Of a DNA stretch of 64,000 nt, positions 54,838 to 62,616 are shown piece after piece (position 1 is the first letter of the stretch; each line of letters begins with the position of its first letter). The position numbers and the translations under genes were made by a program. The notes below the pieces were generated by a model, which was not told the origin of the DNA, did no database searches, and worked only from the letters and a program-made list of their open reading frames with translations. The stretch is from Euryarchaeota archaeon UBA182. Its GTDB lineage: Archaea; Thermoplasmatota; Poseidoniia; Poseidoniales; Thalassarchaeaceae. The stretch lies in NCBI GenBank assembly GCA_002495675.1, contig DAGH01000023.1:1-64000 (forward strand), in the 5' to 3' direction.

Positions 54838-57611
54838 TCAGCTCCCTCCATGTGTCTTCGTTCTTTGTGCAGCCAAGCGCTGCCGGCGAGTTTGGGATTT
54901 TCTAGATATTCTTGATCCGGAAGGACTTGAACAGTCCAATTCGGATCATTTTCCTCTGGGGGGCCTGTGGCATGCCGATTGAATAATTGCCCGTTGTAAT
55001 AGGCATCTGGATTCGGATCCAACCGCCTTTCTCTGTCTCGTTTTGCGTGATCCTTTGCCCTACGAATTAGTTTATCAGATAGAGACGTTAGTTCCAGAGA
55101 GGGGTTAGGAAGATCCCTGGGATCTTTGATGCCCCGTTGTCTACAGGCTTTCTCTATGGATCTGTACAATCTGTCAGGGGTCAGGGGCAACTCATTGTTC
55201 CTCACTCCAATGGCGTCATAGACTGCATTGCAAACTGCTGGGAGTATGGGAAGAAGGGGGCCCTCTCCAGCCTCCTTGGCACCAAAAGGCCCCTCTGGAT
55301 CATTCGACTCGACGATGATGGGGACAACCTCCGGCATTTCATGAACCGTCGGAATCTTGTACCCTAATAGGTCTGGATTGAGGAGATTGCCAGTCCTTCC
55401 ATATTGCATTTCTTCAGATATGACCTGTCCCAAACCCATGTGGCAAGATCCAATAATCTGTCCTTCAACTGAAAGTGGATTCAGTGCCTTGCCGCAGTCA
55501 TGCGCAGCCCAGACTTTCTCAACCTTGATCCGCCCTGTCTCTATGTCGACATCTACCTCTGCCACATAAGCGGAGAATGAATATGCAGGAGCCAGTCCGG
55601 CCGCTGCTCCCTTGTGCATCTTCCCCATGGGCGGGGTTCTGTACGACCCGGAGGCGACCAAAGCGCCCTTGTCCTCTTGTGCCTTGTGAAGCGCTTGGAG
55701 GTAAGATACGCCGACAGCGGGGTCCTTCTTGTTGAATATCCTCCTGTCACCTAACACCAAACCAGAGGTTTCCACTCCCGTGATTAATGAGGCAGCTTCT
55801 ATCAATTCAGATCGGATCTCCATTGCCGCGGAAACTGCAGCATTCGCATTCATGAATGTGACTCTGCTGGAGTATGAGCCGAGGTCCACTGGAGATGTAT
55901 CCGACTCCTTTGATCTGATCCTAATCATGTCCATGGGAAGACCCAATACTTCAGCGACCGCTTGACCGACTACCGTGTCGGATCCTTGTCCGATATCTGC
56001 GGCACCGGTATGAATCGTCACTCCTCCGTCCATGTCTATCTTCAGATGTACAGTGGCATGAGGAAACTTGTTGGGATCCCAGTGTATGGGCAGACCACTT
56101 CCGGATATGAAGAATCCACATCCGACACCTATGCCTTTCCCGAGAGGCATCCTTCTGAATTTTTTATCCCACCCTGACTCTTTTCGGACCCTCTCCAGGC
56201 ATTCTCTCATTCCGATCGAAGTCACCCTGAAGCCGGTTATTGTCGCAGAATGAGGGGGAAGCAGATTAGCCAGCCTCAGGTCTATCGGGTCCACGCCCAA
56301 CTCTTCCGAAATGTGGTCGATTCCAACTTCGACAGCACACCTAGAGTTCACTGCACCGTGCCCCCTCATGGCCCCACTGGCGGGCTTATTTGTCCAGACC
56401 CTCGCTCCAGTGTAGTGGAATGCTCCAATCTCGTAAGGTGCCGTGTGCAAAACCCCGTTGTAGTAGGTAGTGACATGCCCGAACGAGGCAAATCCGCCCC
56501 CGTCAATCAAAGCATCAGTTTGAATCCCACTGAATCTCCCCTCCTTGTCGGCATGAATAGCCATCGAGATCCTTGATGGGTGGCGCCCTCTGTTCGTCCA
56601 GAACACCTCCTCTCTGTCAAAGGTGATTCTAACTGGCCTACCGCTTTTTCTTGCAAGAATTGCCGCGCACATCTCGTGGGGAAACGGATCCGACTTGCCG
56701 CCAAAGCCTCCCCCGACATACGTTCTGTGGACATTTATCTGGTGCATTGGAATGTCCAAGACATCTGCTAAGGCCCTGTGAACGTAATGAGGTACTTGTT
56801 GTGGGGTGTAGAGGGTTAGTCGACCTCGAGGATCCCAATGAGCGACAACTGCATGCGGCTCGGTAAATCCATGGTTTACCCCCTTGAAAGTCCACTCATT
56901 ATCATAAGATGCAATTGAGTTCTTGATGTCTGATATCCTTCCAAATCTTTGGAACACTCTTTTCTGGACATTTGACTCACCTATGTGGTACCTTCCCCTG
57001 TCATGAATAGGGTCTGGTGAATCTTTGAGCCCGTCCCTCATGTCGAAAATAGGCTCTAGATCTTGGTATTCTATCCGAACTGCAGCGGCCGCTAGCCTTG
57101 CAGTTTCTTCGTCTTCAGCTGCGACACAAGCCACAATATCACCAATGTGCCTGACCTTCTCTAGAGCCATTGCATGCTCATCCTTAGTGACGGGGAGAAC
57201 TCCGAAGGCTGATGGCGCGTCGATGCCGGTAGCGGTCGCCAAGACACCCGGAATGGATTCGACATCAGTCATGTCAATAGATAGTACTTTTGCGTAATGA
57301 CGGTCGCTTCGTACAAGGCGACCAATTATCTCTCCGGGCAGTCTGACATCGTCACCATACACAGCCTGTCCGGTTACCTTCCATCTGCTATCGATCAATG
57401 GCGTTCTTTTTCCTATGATCCTACCAGTGACTAAGTTATCATGGCGATGGGGGCCCCATGGTTGGCCCATTTTCCCGCCTTGGCTCTGAGGAATCATTTC
57501 GAGATCCCTTTTTTCCGATTTGGGCGAGGAGCCGCCTGATCCCGGCCTGGTAAAGTCAAGCTTGCCAGGCTGTTGGCGATACCCGACAATCTCCTTCTTG
57601 TCCTCCGGCAT
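54834..57611 (-). CDS. hcrA: Molybdopterin-binding large subunit of the HBCR-like molybdenum hydroxylase
   Basis: About 925 residues, longer than the usual 750-800. After a 62-residue polar N-terminal extension come the family blocks KVTGQAVYGDDVRLPG, TYVGGGFGGKSDPF, GAMRGHGAVNSR, AADIGQGSDTVV, DLGSYSSRVTFM and the catalytic Glu in GAKEAGEGPLLPI. The stretch DLGSYSSRVTFM is close to HBCR alpha subunits. The AYxCSFR loop of form I CO dehydrogenase is absent. About 100 residues follow the usual end. The start at 57611, four bases after the small subunit stop, is preferred over one at 57701. Confidence 0.88.
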   Translation of the reverse strand: MPEDKKEIVGYRQQPGKLDFTRPGSGGSSPKSEKRDLEMIPQSQGGKMGQPWGPHRHDNLVTGRIIGKRTPLIDSRWKVTGQAVYGDDVRLPGEIIGRLVRSDRHYAKVLSIDMTDVESIPGVLATATGIDAPSAFGVLPVTKDEHAMALEKVRHIGDIVACVAAEDEETARLAAAAVRIEYQDLEPIFDMRDGLKDSPDPIHDRGRYHIGESNVQKRVFQRFGRISDIKNSIASYDNEWTFKGVNHGFTEPHAVVAHWDPRGRLTLYTPQQVPHYVHRALADVLDIPMHQINVHRTYVGGGFGGKSDPFPHEMCAAILARKSGRPVRITFDREEVFWTNRGRHPSRISMAIHADKEGRFSGIQTDALIDGGGFASFGHVTTYYNGVLHTAPYEIGAFHYTGARVWTNKPASGAMRGHGAVNSRCAVEVGIDHISEELGVDPIDLRLANLLPPHSATITGFRVTSIGMRECLERVRKESGWDKKFRRMPLGKGIGVGCGFFISGSGLPIHWDPNKFPHATVHLKIDMDGGVTIHTGAADIGQGSDTVVGQAVAEVLGLPMDMIRIRSKESDTSPVDLGSYSSRVTFMNANAAVSAAMEIRSELIEAASLITGVETSGLVLGDRRIFNKKDPAVGVSYLQALHKAQEDKGALVASGSYRTPPMGKMHKGAAAGLAPAYSFSAYVAEVDVDIETGRIKVEKVWAAHDCGKALNPLSVEGQIIGSCHMGLGQVISEEMQYGRTGNLLNPDLLGYKIPTVHEMPEVVPIIVESNDPEGPFGAKEAGEGPLLPILPAVCNAVYDAIGVRNNELPLTPDRLYRSIEKACRQRGIKDPRDLPNPSLELTSLSDKLIRRAKDHAKRDRERRLDPNPDAYYNGQLFNRHATGPPEENDPNWTVQVLPDQEYLENPKLAGSAWLHKERRHMEGAE

Positions 57612-57615
57612 CAGC

Positions 57616-58182
57616 TCAGCCTCCAAAGCCCGGATCTGGATCACTCGCTGGTCCAGTAATGGGCTTATTCTGAATCCCCTCTGAGAGAATCTTCGATGCA
57701 CTCATTATTGAATCGACTATTTGTTGATAGCCAGTGCACCTGCAAAGGTTTCCTTCAATTGCATCCATTGCCTCCTGTCGGGTTGGGGTGGGATTTGCTT
57801 CCAACAAAGCCGCACTTGTGACCAAGAACCCTGGAGTACAAAATCCACATTGACTGCCCCCGCACTCAGCAAACATCTCTTGAATGGGATGTAGATGATG
57901 TCCATCAGATAGCCCCTCTACTGTGGTTACCTGCCGGTCTTTTGCCTCCAAAGCCAAGGTCATGCATGATAATCTTGGTTCACCATCGATTAGCACCGTG
58001 CAACACCCACATGTCCCCATGTCACACCCCCTCTTGGTGCCCAGAGATCCAATACCATCCCTAAGCACATCAAGTAGAATGTCATGACTTTTGATGATTG
58101 TCTGCACTTGTTTCCCATTTACTGACGCAGTCCAGACCTCCACCGGGGGGCTACCTGCCAAAGGGAGCGGATGGGATGCCAT
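57616..58182 (-). CDS. hcrC: 2Fe-2S small subunit of the HBCR-like molybdenum hydroxylase
   Basis: The 188-residue protein has both clusters of the family: the plant-type site GCDMGTCGCCTVLIDG with a further Cys in LSCMTLA, and the alpha-helical site CGFCTPGFL...NLCRCTGYQ. It passes electrons between the molybdenum centre and FAD. A GAGGAA ribosome site precedes the ATG. The first 15 residues and the last 25 (Pro/Gly rich) extend beyond the common core. It is the first structural gene of the operon. Confidence 0.95.
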   Translation of the reverse strand: MASHPLPLAGSPPVEVWTASVNGKQVQTIIKSHDILLDVLRDGIGSLGTKRGCDMGTCGCCTVLIDGEPRLSCMTLALEAKDRQVTTVEGLSDGHHLHPIQEMFAECGGSQCGFCTPGFLVTSAALLEANPTPTRQEAMDAIEGNLCRCTGYQQIVDSIMSASKILSEGIQNKPITGPASDPDPGFGG

Positions 58183-58223
58183 GTTCCTCGACTTGCAAGC
58201 AGGTGTAAGAGACTTAGGGCTGG

Positions 58224-58922
58224 TCAGCCAATGTCGTCGACCACCTTGGACATCACTGATTGCTCTATGAGTTTGAGATGGCCCCCCATTGTTGATCTCG
58301 CCATGCCCATGCTTTCCGCTAGATCCTTGATCTTGATTCCCCTTTCCTCCGAGTAATAACCCAGCAAAACTGCCTGTCGCAATACTTCAATTTGCCGTTC
58401 CGTTAGTATATCTCTCCAGACATCCCCTTCGTTACTCTTTACAGATTGTATGCTGATAGAATCCCATGGCATGGTTATTTTGAACAATTCAATTAACCGT
58501 TTCATGGAATCTGACCTGCCCGTGAAATTTAGTTCGAGTCCGTCCTTGTCCAATCCGTAAGGTGGGTGTAGGTGTATTTTTTCCAAATCCAACATCATCA
58601 TAGGTATGGAATGAGTCAAATTGACCGAAGCGAGGTATGAGCCGGTTTCTTCATCCTTCTCGTGGATTTCCAAGACATCAAAGGTCGGAATATGATCTAT
58701 TTTTTCCAACCCACCTTCTTCTGGTATTATTTCGGCAAGGTGCTCAATACCATCTTCACCGAGCTTCATGTGGGCGAGAACCTCGTATTTGTGCACGACA
58801 TCCATTAATTGTTTGAATTCAGTTATCCCCTCTAGGTCGGAACGATTCCACCGTAGCCTCAAACGTCGCACGTTATTCAAAATAAACTCATTAGTTATGA
58901 AATTGAAGGTGAGGGATAACAA
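58224..58922 (-). CDS. Bat-type (HTH-10) transcription regulator of the molybdenum hydroxylase operon
   Basis: The C-terminal 65 residues form the bacterio-opsin-activator-type helix-turn-helix: LTERQIEVLRQAVLLGYYSEERGIKIKDLAESMGMARSTMGGHLK-type pattern (about 170-215). The N-terminal 160 residues are an unrecognised, probably ligand-sensing domain. Translation appears to start at TTG, five bases after the xdhC stop. The next downstream gene is the small subunit (41 bases). A local regulator sensing the enzyme's substrate is the simplest reading, but that is inference. Confidence 0.82.
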   Translation of the reverse strand: MLSLTFNFITNEFILNNVRRLRLRWNRSDLEGITEFKQLMDVVHKYEVLAHMKLGEDGIEHLAEIIPEEGGLEKIDHIPTFDVLEIHEKDEETGSYLASVNLTHSIPMMMLDLEKIHLHPPYGLDKDGLELNFTGRSDSMKRLIELFKITMPWDSISIQSVKSNEGDVWRDILTERQIEVLRQAVLLGYYSEERGIKIKDLAESMGMARSTMGGHLKLIEQSVMSKVVDDIG

Positions 58923-58926
58923 CCGT

Positions 58927-59736
58927 TCATGATCTGGTTCTAGTCATGGATATAATCTCACTACATACCGAGAAAGCGATTTCTTCGACCGTAACAGCCC
59001 CGATTGGAGAACCTATTGGACATCTGACTCCATTCAAACGCTCATCAGAGATGCCTTCATTTCTCGCTGATTTAGTAAACTCCCTCCACTTCGTTTTGGA
59101 CCCGATGCAACCCAATCGGAATGGAAGCTCCTCGATATGTGAAAGCAGCCCAATCAGTAGCTTCTGGTCTATCGCCCAATCATGGCCAAGCAGAAGGATG
59201 TCTGAGAATCGGGATAGACTAGAAGGCGTTTCGACGCTCAAGAATTCATCGGCTTCGGAATGGATCCTCTCTGATGCGTTGGGGAACATTTCAGGAGATG
59301 TAAAGTTCTCACGTTCATCGAAGACACTGTGGTGCCATCCCAGTAGATCACATGCCTCACTGATAGCCTTGGCAACATGCCCACCGCCCATCAGGAGGAT
59401 GTGGGGACAGGGTTCAAACTTCTCGAAAGCCACAGTCACCCGGCCACCACAGAGGCTGTTTAGGTTGGTGGTATCAGGATCATTGGATGATCTGGAGAGG
59501 ACGAATGTCTCTATGCCACCGGGAGACCCATTCAGCATAGCGCTAAGCCTTCCCTCAATTTTTACTTCCAGGCCCGCCCCGCCGACTGTACCATGTCTAG
59601 CACCAGAGGAAGAAAATGCCATTTTCGCTCCTACTTTCGCTGGAACACTTCCGTCCGACTCAATTATCGATGCCATTGCGACGATGTTCAACTGTTCGAG
59701 TTGATTTAATGCCCACATCAACGTCTTTGAGCCCAT
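58927..59736 (-). CDS. xdhC: XdhC/CoxI-family molybdenum cofactor maturation protein
   Basis: About 269 residues. The N-terminal XdhC/CoxI domain contains MWALNQLEQLNIVAMASII and GSVPAKVGAKM, and the C-terminal Rossmann domain starts at CPHILLMGGGHVAKAISEA, then VFDERENF and RLGCIGSKTKW, ending with RCPIGSPIGAVTVEEIAFSV, a typical XdhC tail. XdhC binds and sulfurates the molybdenum cofactor for xanthine-dehydrogenase-like enzymes. The first gene of the operon. A longer start at 59766 is possible. Confidence 0.92.
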   Translation of the reverse strand: MGSKTLMWALNQLEQLNIVAMASIIESDGSVPAKVGAKMAFSSSGARHGTVGGAGLEVKIEGRLSAMLNGSPGGIETFVLSRSSNDPDTTNLNSLCGGRVTVAFEKFEPCPHILLMGGGHVAKAISEACDLLGWHHSVFDERENFTSPEMFPNASERIHSEADEFLSVETPSSLSRFSDILLLGHDWAIDQKLLIGLLSHIEELPFRLGCIGSKTKWREFTKSARNEGISDERLNGVRCPIGSPIGAVTVEEIAFSVCSEIISMTRTRS

Positions 59737-59827
59737 AAAAAAACATCCAGAGCGGTGTTCAGACACCCCTTACAACAACCTGCAATGATTGGGAAGTGAT
59801 AAGTCTTGTAGCCTCTTGTCACACCTT

Positions 59828-61033
59828 GTGAACCCTATATTGGAGACAATCCTAATTTCGATGAGGGATGCATTCCTGGCGGTCACAGTATTCGTCGCTG
59901 TCATGGTCCTTCTGTTCAGTTGGTTGCAGTACCTCACTGCGGGGAGGTTTGTTGATTGGATAAGATCCAGAAAGAAGTGGCAACCGGTAATCGGTGCATT
60001 GATGGGATCGATCCCAGGTTGTGGAGGCGCTATCATCATCATGCCGATGTTTGCGAAGGGGTACGTCACTTATGGGACTGTTCTGGCAACCTTGATTGCG
60101 ACCCTGGGGGATTCTGCCTTCGTGCTGTTCGGGGCCGTGATTCAAGATGATAAATTCCTCACCCCTGTTCTGGTAGTTCATGTCATCTCATTCCTAGCAG
60201 GCGTGATCTGGGGTTATGGAGCGGACTTGCTATCGATTACGCCGGATAATCCCATTGGGCTCAGGTTATCTGCGCATGATTCTAGCGAATTAGCACATCA
60301 AAGAGATCACCAATTCGAAGATTTTGAACAGGGAGATATTATTTCCGACTTAGCCAGGGAGGAGCCCGGTACCCTATCCTACAAGATAGTTCACAGCGGC
60401 TACAAGGTGTGGTGGTTGGTGACAATCAGTGGCCTGATCCTAGGCGTATTGCTCATATTCTGGTTGGCTCAGGACCCAGATTACAACCCTGAATTGTCAG
60501 CGGACATATCCACGAGAGATGGAATTCTCACCTTTATCGGTGTGACAGGCACGCTTTTGTCATTGGTGTTGTATGTTGCTGGCAGGAGTTTCATTGCTGA
60601 CGATACAGAGGCCTCTATCGGGGACAAACTCCATTCATTTGACGAAACCCTGACCCATGCTGCGTCGGAGACGGCATTTGTCACGGTGTGGGTCTTGGTG
60701 GCGTACTTAGTCTTCGAAGGCCTAATTATCGCCACCGGAATAAGCGAGGCCGACCTCGCTGCAGGGGGGGATGGTCCTTTGGCCGTGGCAGTGGCTGCCT
60801 CAATCGGATTGATCCCTGGATGCGGCCCTCAAATAATCGCATTTACTGCATATGTCGAGGGCATTTTTTCCTTCCCGGCGCTGGTCGCAAACGCCATATC
60901 TCAGGATGGAGATGCCCTCTTTCCCCTATTAGTACGTCATCGGGCCGCTTCCCTATGGGCCACCTTACACACACTGGTACCGGGATTAATCTGCGGGATG
61001 GTCCTGCTATCTTTTGGTGTTGACCTTCCATGA
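59828..61033 (+). CDS. Putative 10-TM heavy-metal/manganese exporter (ArsP_2 family)
   Basis: A membrane protein of about 401 residues with two homologous halves. The first carries ALMGSIPGCGGAIIIMPMF and TLIATLGDSAFVLFGA, the second ASIGLIPGCGPQIIAFTAY and NAISQDGDALFPLL, the inverted-repeat pattern of the ArsP_2 family. A central cytosolic loop is acidic. The frame opens with a TTG at 59789, but the GTG at 59828 gives a more typical start just before the first helix. The substrate is unproven. It overlaps the convergent nucleotidyltransferase gene by 27 bases. Confidence 0.8.
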   Translation: MNPILETILISMRDAFLAVTVFVAVMVLLFSWLQYLTAGRFVDWIRSRKKWQPVIGALMGSIPGCGGAIIIMPMFAKGYVTYGTVLATLIATLGDSAFVLFGAVIQDDKFLTPVLVVHVISFLAGVIWGYGADLLSITPDNPIGLRLSAHDSSELAHQRDHQFEDFEQGDIISDLAREEPGTLSYKIVHSGYKVWWLVTISGLILGVLLIFWLAQDPDYNPELSADISTRDGILTFIGVTGTLLSLVLYVAGRSFIADDTEASIGDKLHSFDETLTHAASETAFVTVWVLVAYLVFEGLIIATGISEADLAAGGDGPLAVAVAASIGLIPGCGPQIIAFTAYVEGIFSFPALVANAISQDGDALFPLLVRHRAASLWATLHTLVPGLICGMVLLSFGVDLP

Positions 61034-61603
61034 GCGATATATTTCATGCCATGCCCTCTCTAGAAAAATCACATCCTCGGGAGTGTCTACATTTATGTGG
61101 ATGTAGGGGTCGTCAACCTCAAAACGAGAGAATTTGATCAGGTCCTTGAGTGACGAGTGTGGTTTGGCCTCTCTTATGGCGGTGATACCCCTCCAATCCA
61201 ACAATACCGGATGACCTCCCCTACCGTCTTTCTTAGGACAGGAGCTTGAATCTGCTTCCATCAAAATTCTGAGTGTTTTTGAGCTAAAACCCGGCCTGTC
61301 AATCGGAGCTAAAATCACTTTTTTCGGCCATCCAAGTGCCTCCAATCCAATTTGAATTGAGCCTGTCCTACCCAGATCTGGTTCATCGTTCCTTACAAAA
61401 ATCACAGAATCTGTGTTGAGGTCGCATTCGCCTGAGTTAGGGCCAAGCACGACACAAGTTCTCATACCGTGTTCTATCATGACCTCAACCATTCTCGATA
61501 GGAGCGTCTGCCCATCCATTTTTATCGAGGCCTTGTCAAAGCCCAATCTTCTGCTCAGACCTCCCGCGAGTATCAAGCAATTCGGGAGATCCTCATCGAT
61601 CAT
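61007..61603 (-). CDS. Molybdenum cofactor nucleotidyltransferase (MocA/MobA-like)
   Basis: The 198-residue protein has the nucleotidyltransferase signature LILAGGLSRRLGFDKA, LAPIDRPGF where the metal-binding Asp lies, and GRGGHPVLL, which resembles the GRRGHPVLF motif of MocA (CTP-using). In this family MocA makes the cytosine dinucleotide cofactor that xanthine-dehydrogenase-type enzymes use. Its place 1.3 kb from the molybdenum hydroxylase operon supports MocA over MobA, though a general MobA is not excluded. The Ca2+/Na+ antiporter gene ends seven bases from its start. Confidence 0.82.
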   Translation of the reverse strand: MIDEDLPNCLILAGGLSRRLGFDKASIKMDGQTLLSRMVEVMIEHGMRTCVVLGPNSGECDLNTDSVIFVRNDEPDLGRTGSIQIGLEALGWPKKVILAPIDRPGFSSKTLRILMEADSSSCPKKDGRGGHPVLLDWRGITAIREAKPHSSLKDLIKFSRFEVDDPYIHINVDTPEDVIFLERAWHEIYRSWKVNTKR

Positions 61604-61610
61604 AGCGCCA

Positions 61611-62561
61611 CTAACCTATGAATAACTGTGAGACGTAGAAAAAGTATCCAAACAGCAAGAAGGCCCCCAACGGTTTTGATACCCCCTTGCCTAGGAATAT
61701 CGACACGCAGATTATCCCAGAACTCCCAAGGAGTACCCAGATGTCTAGAGTTAGGAAAGATTCTGACACAGACAATCCTTGTGCTACAATTGCTCCAATA
61801 CCAAGTACGGCCATTACATTGGCCACGTTCGAGCCAAGAATATTTCCGATTGCTACGCCTTGGACCCCACGAATCGAGGCGGTTATCGTGACCGCCAACT
61901 CAGGTAGTGAGGTCCCGAAAGCCACGAGTGTGAGCCCAATAACTGCCTCTGAGACGCCAATCGAAATGGCAAGCCCCACCCCTCCCTCTATTAGTAGATC
62001 TGATCCGTATTTTACCAAAATAAGGCCGACCAAGAATGCGATAATTGCATATGCGTAGCCCTGAGGTATCCAAGAATCCTCTTCGCCCTCATCGTCGCCC
62101 CCCCTTGTTCTAAAGATGTAGGCATAGTATCCCCCCATCCAGATAATGGATAAGACACCGAGCCATACGGGGAACTTTCCTATAATCACCGATAGGACGA
62201 CAAATGCGGTTGCAGCGAGCAACATCAAAGCATCTTGTTTGAGGTCCTTGTCAGGTTGAGATGCGGCACCTATCAACATCGCGATGGCTAAAACCAACAT
62301 AACATTAGCAATATTGGACCCTATCACACCCCCAACAGCCAGATCCACTGCTTCCGGACTACCGCGATTAATCGCATTCAATATAACTCCTAGTTCTGGC
62401 AGACTTGTCCCAATCGCAACCAGTGTGAAACCAACCAAGAATGAGGGCATACCCAACAAGCCAGCAATTCTTATAGAGCCCTGAACGACTAATTCGCCCC
62501 CTAAAACCAGCAAAACCAGACCGATTGTTAGCAGGACCCCATCTGGAAGTCCCCCGAGCAT
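61611..62561 (-). CDS. Calcium/sodium antiporter (CaCA family)
   Basis: A 316-residue ten-helix transporter with the two diagnostic alpha repeats: VAIGTSLPELGVILNAI with the following GGVIGSNIANVMLVLA, and VAFGTSLPELAVTITASI with GNILGSNVANVMAVLG. The acidic Glu in each GTSLPE motif binds the cation. The frame opens 59 codons upstream, overlapping the next gene, but MLGGLPDG at 62561 begins the first helix and leaves a normal 55-base spacer. It exports Ca2+ in exchange for Na+ in characterised relatives. Confidence 0.92.
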   Translation of the reverse strand: MLGGLPDGVLLTIGLVLLVLGGELVVQGSIRIAGLLGMPSFLVGFTLVAIGTSLPELGVILNAINRGSPEAVDLAVGGVIGSNIANVMLVLAIAMLIGAASQPDKDLKQDALMLLAATAFVVLSVIIGKFPVWLGVLSIIWMGGYYAYIFRTRGGDDEGEEDSWIPQGYAYAIIAFLVGLILVKYGSDLLIEGGVGLAISIGVSEAVIGLTLVAFGTSLPELAVTITASIRGVQGVAIGNILGSNVANVMAVLGIGAIVAQGLSVSESFLTLDIWVLLGSSGIICVSIFLGKGVSKPLGAFLLFGYFFYVSQLFIG

Positions 62562-62616
62562 GCCGCCCCGTGGATCTGATGAGATATAAGGAACGGGTGA
62601 ATTATTCAGTGTTAAA

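Noticed and set aside
53842..58182. Reading the molybdenum enzyme as aerobic CO dehydrogenase (CoxMLS)
   Set aside because: The large subunit lacks the AYxCSFR loop and the FAD subunit has the HBCR-type cysteine loop, so HBCR-like is the better call.
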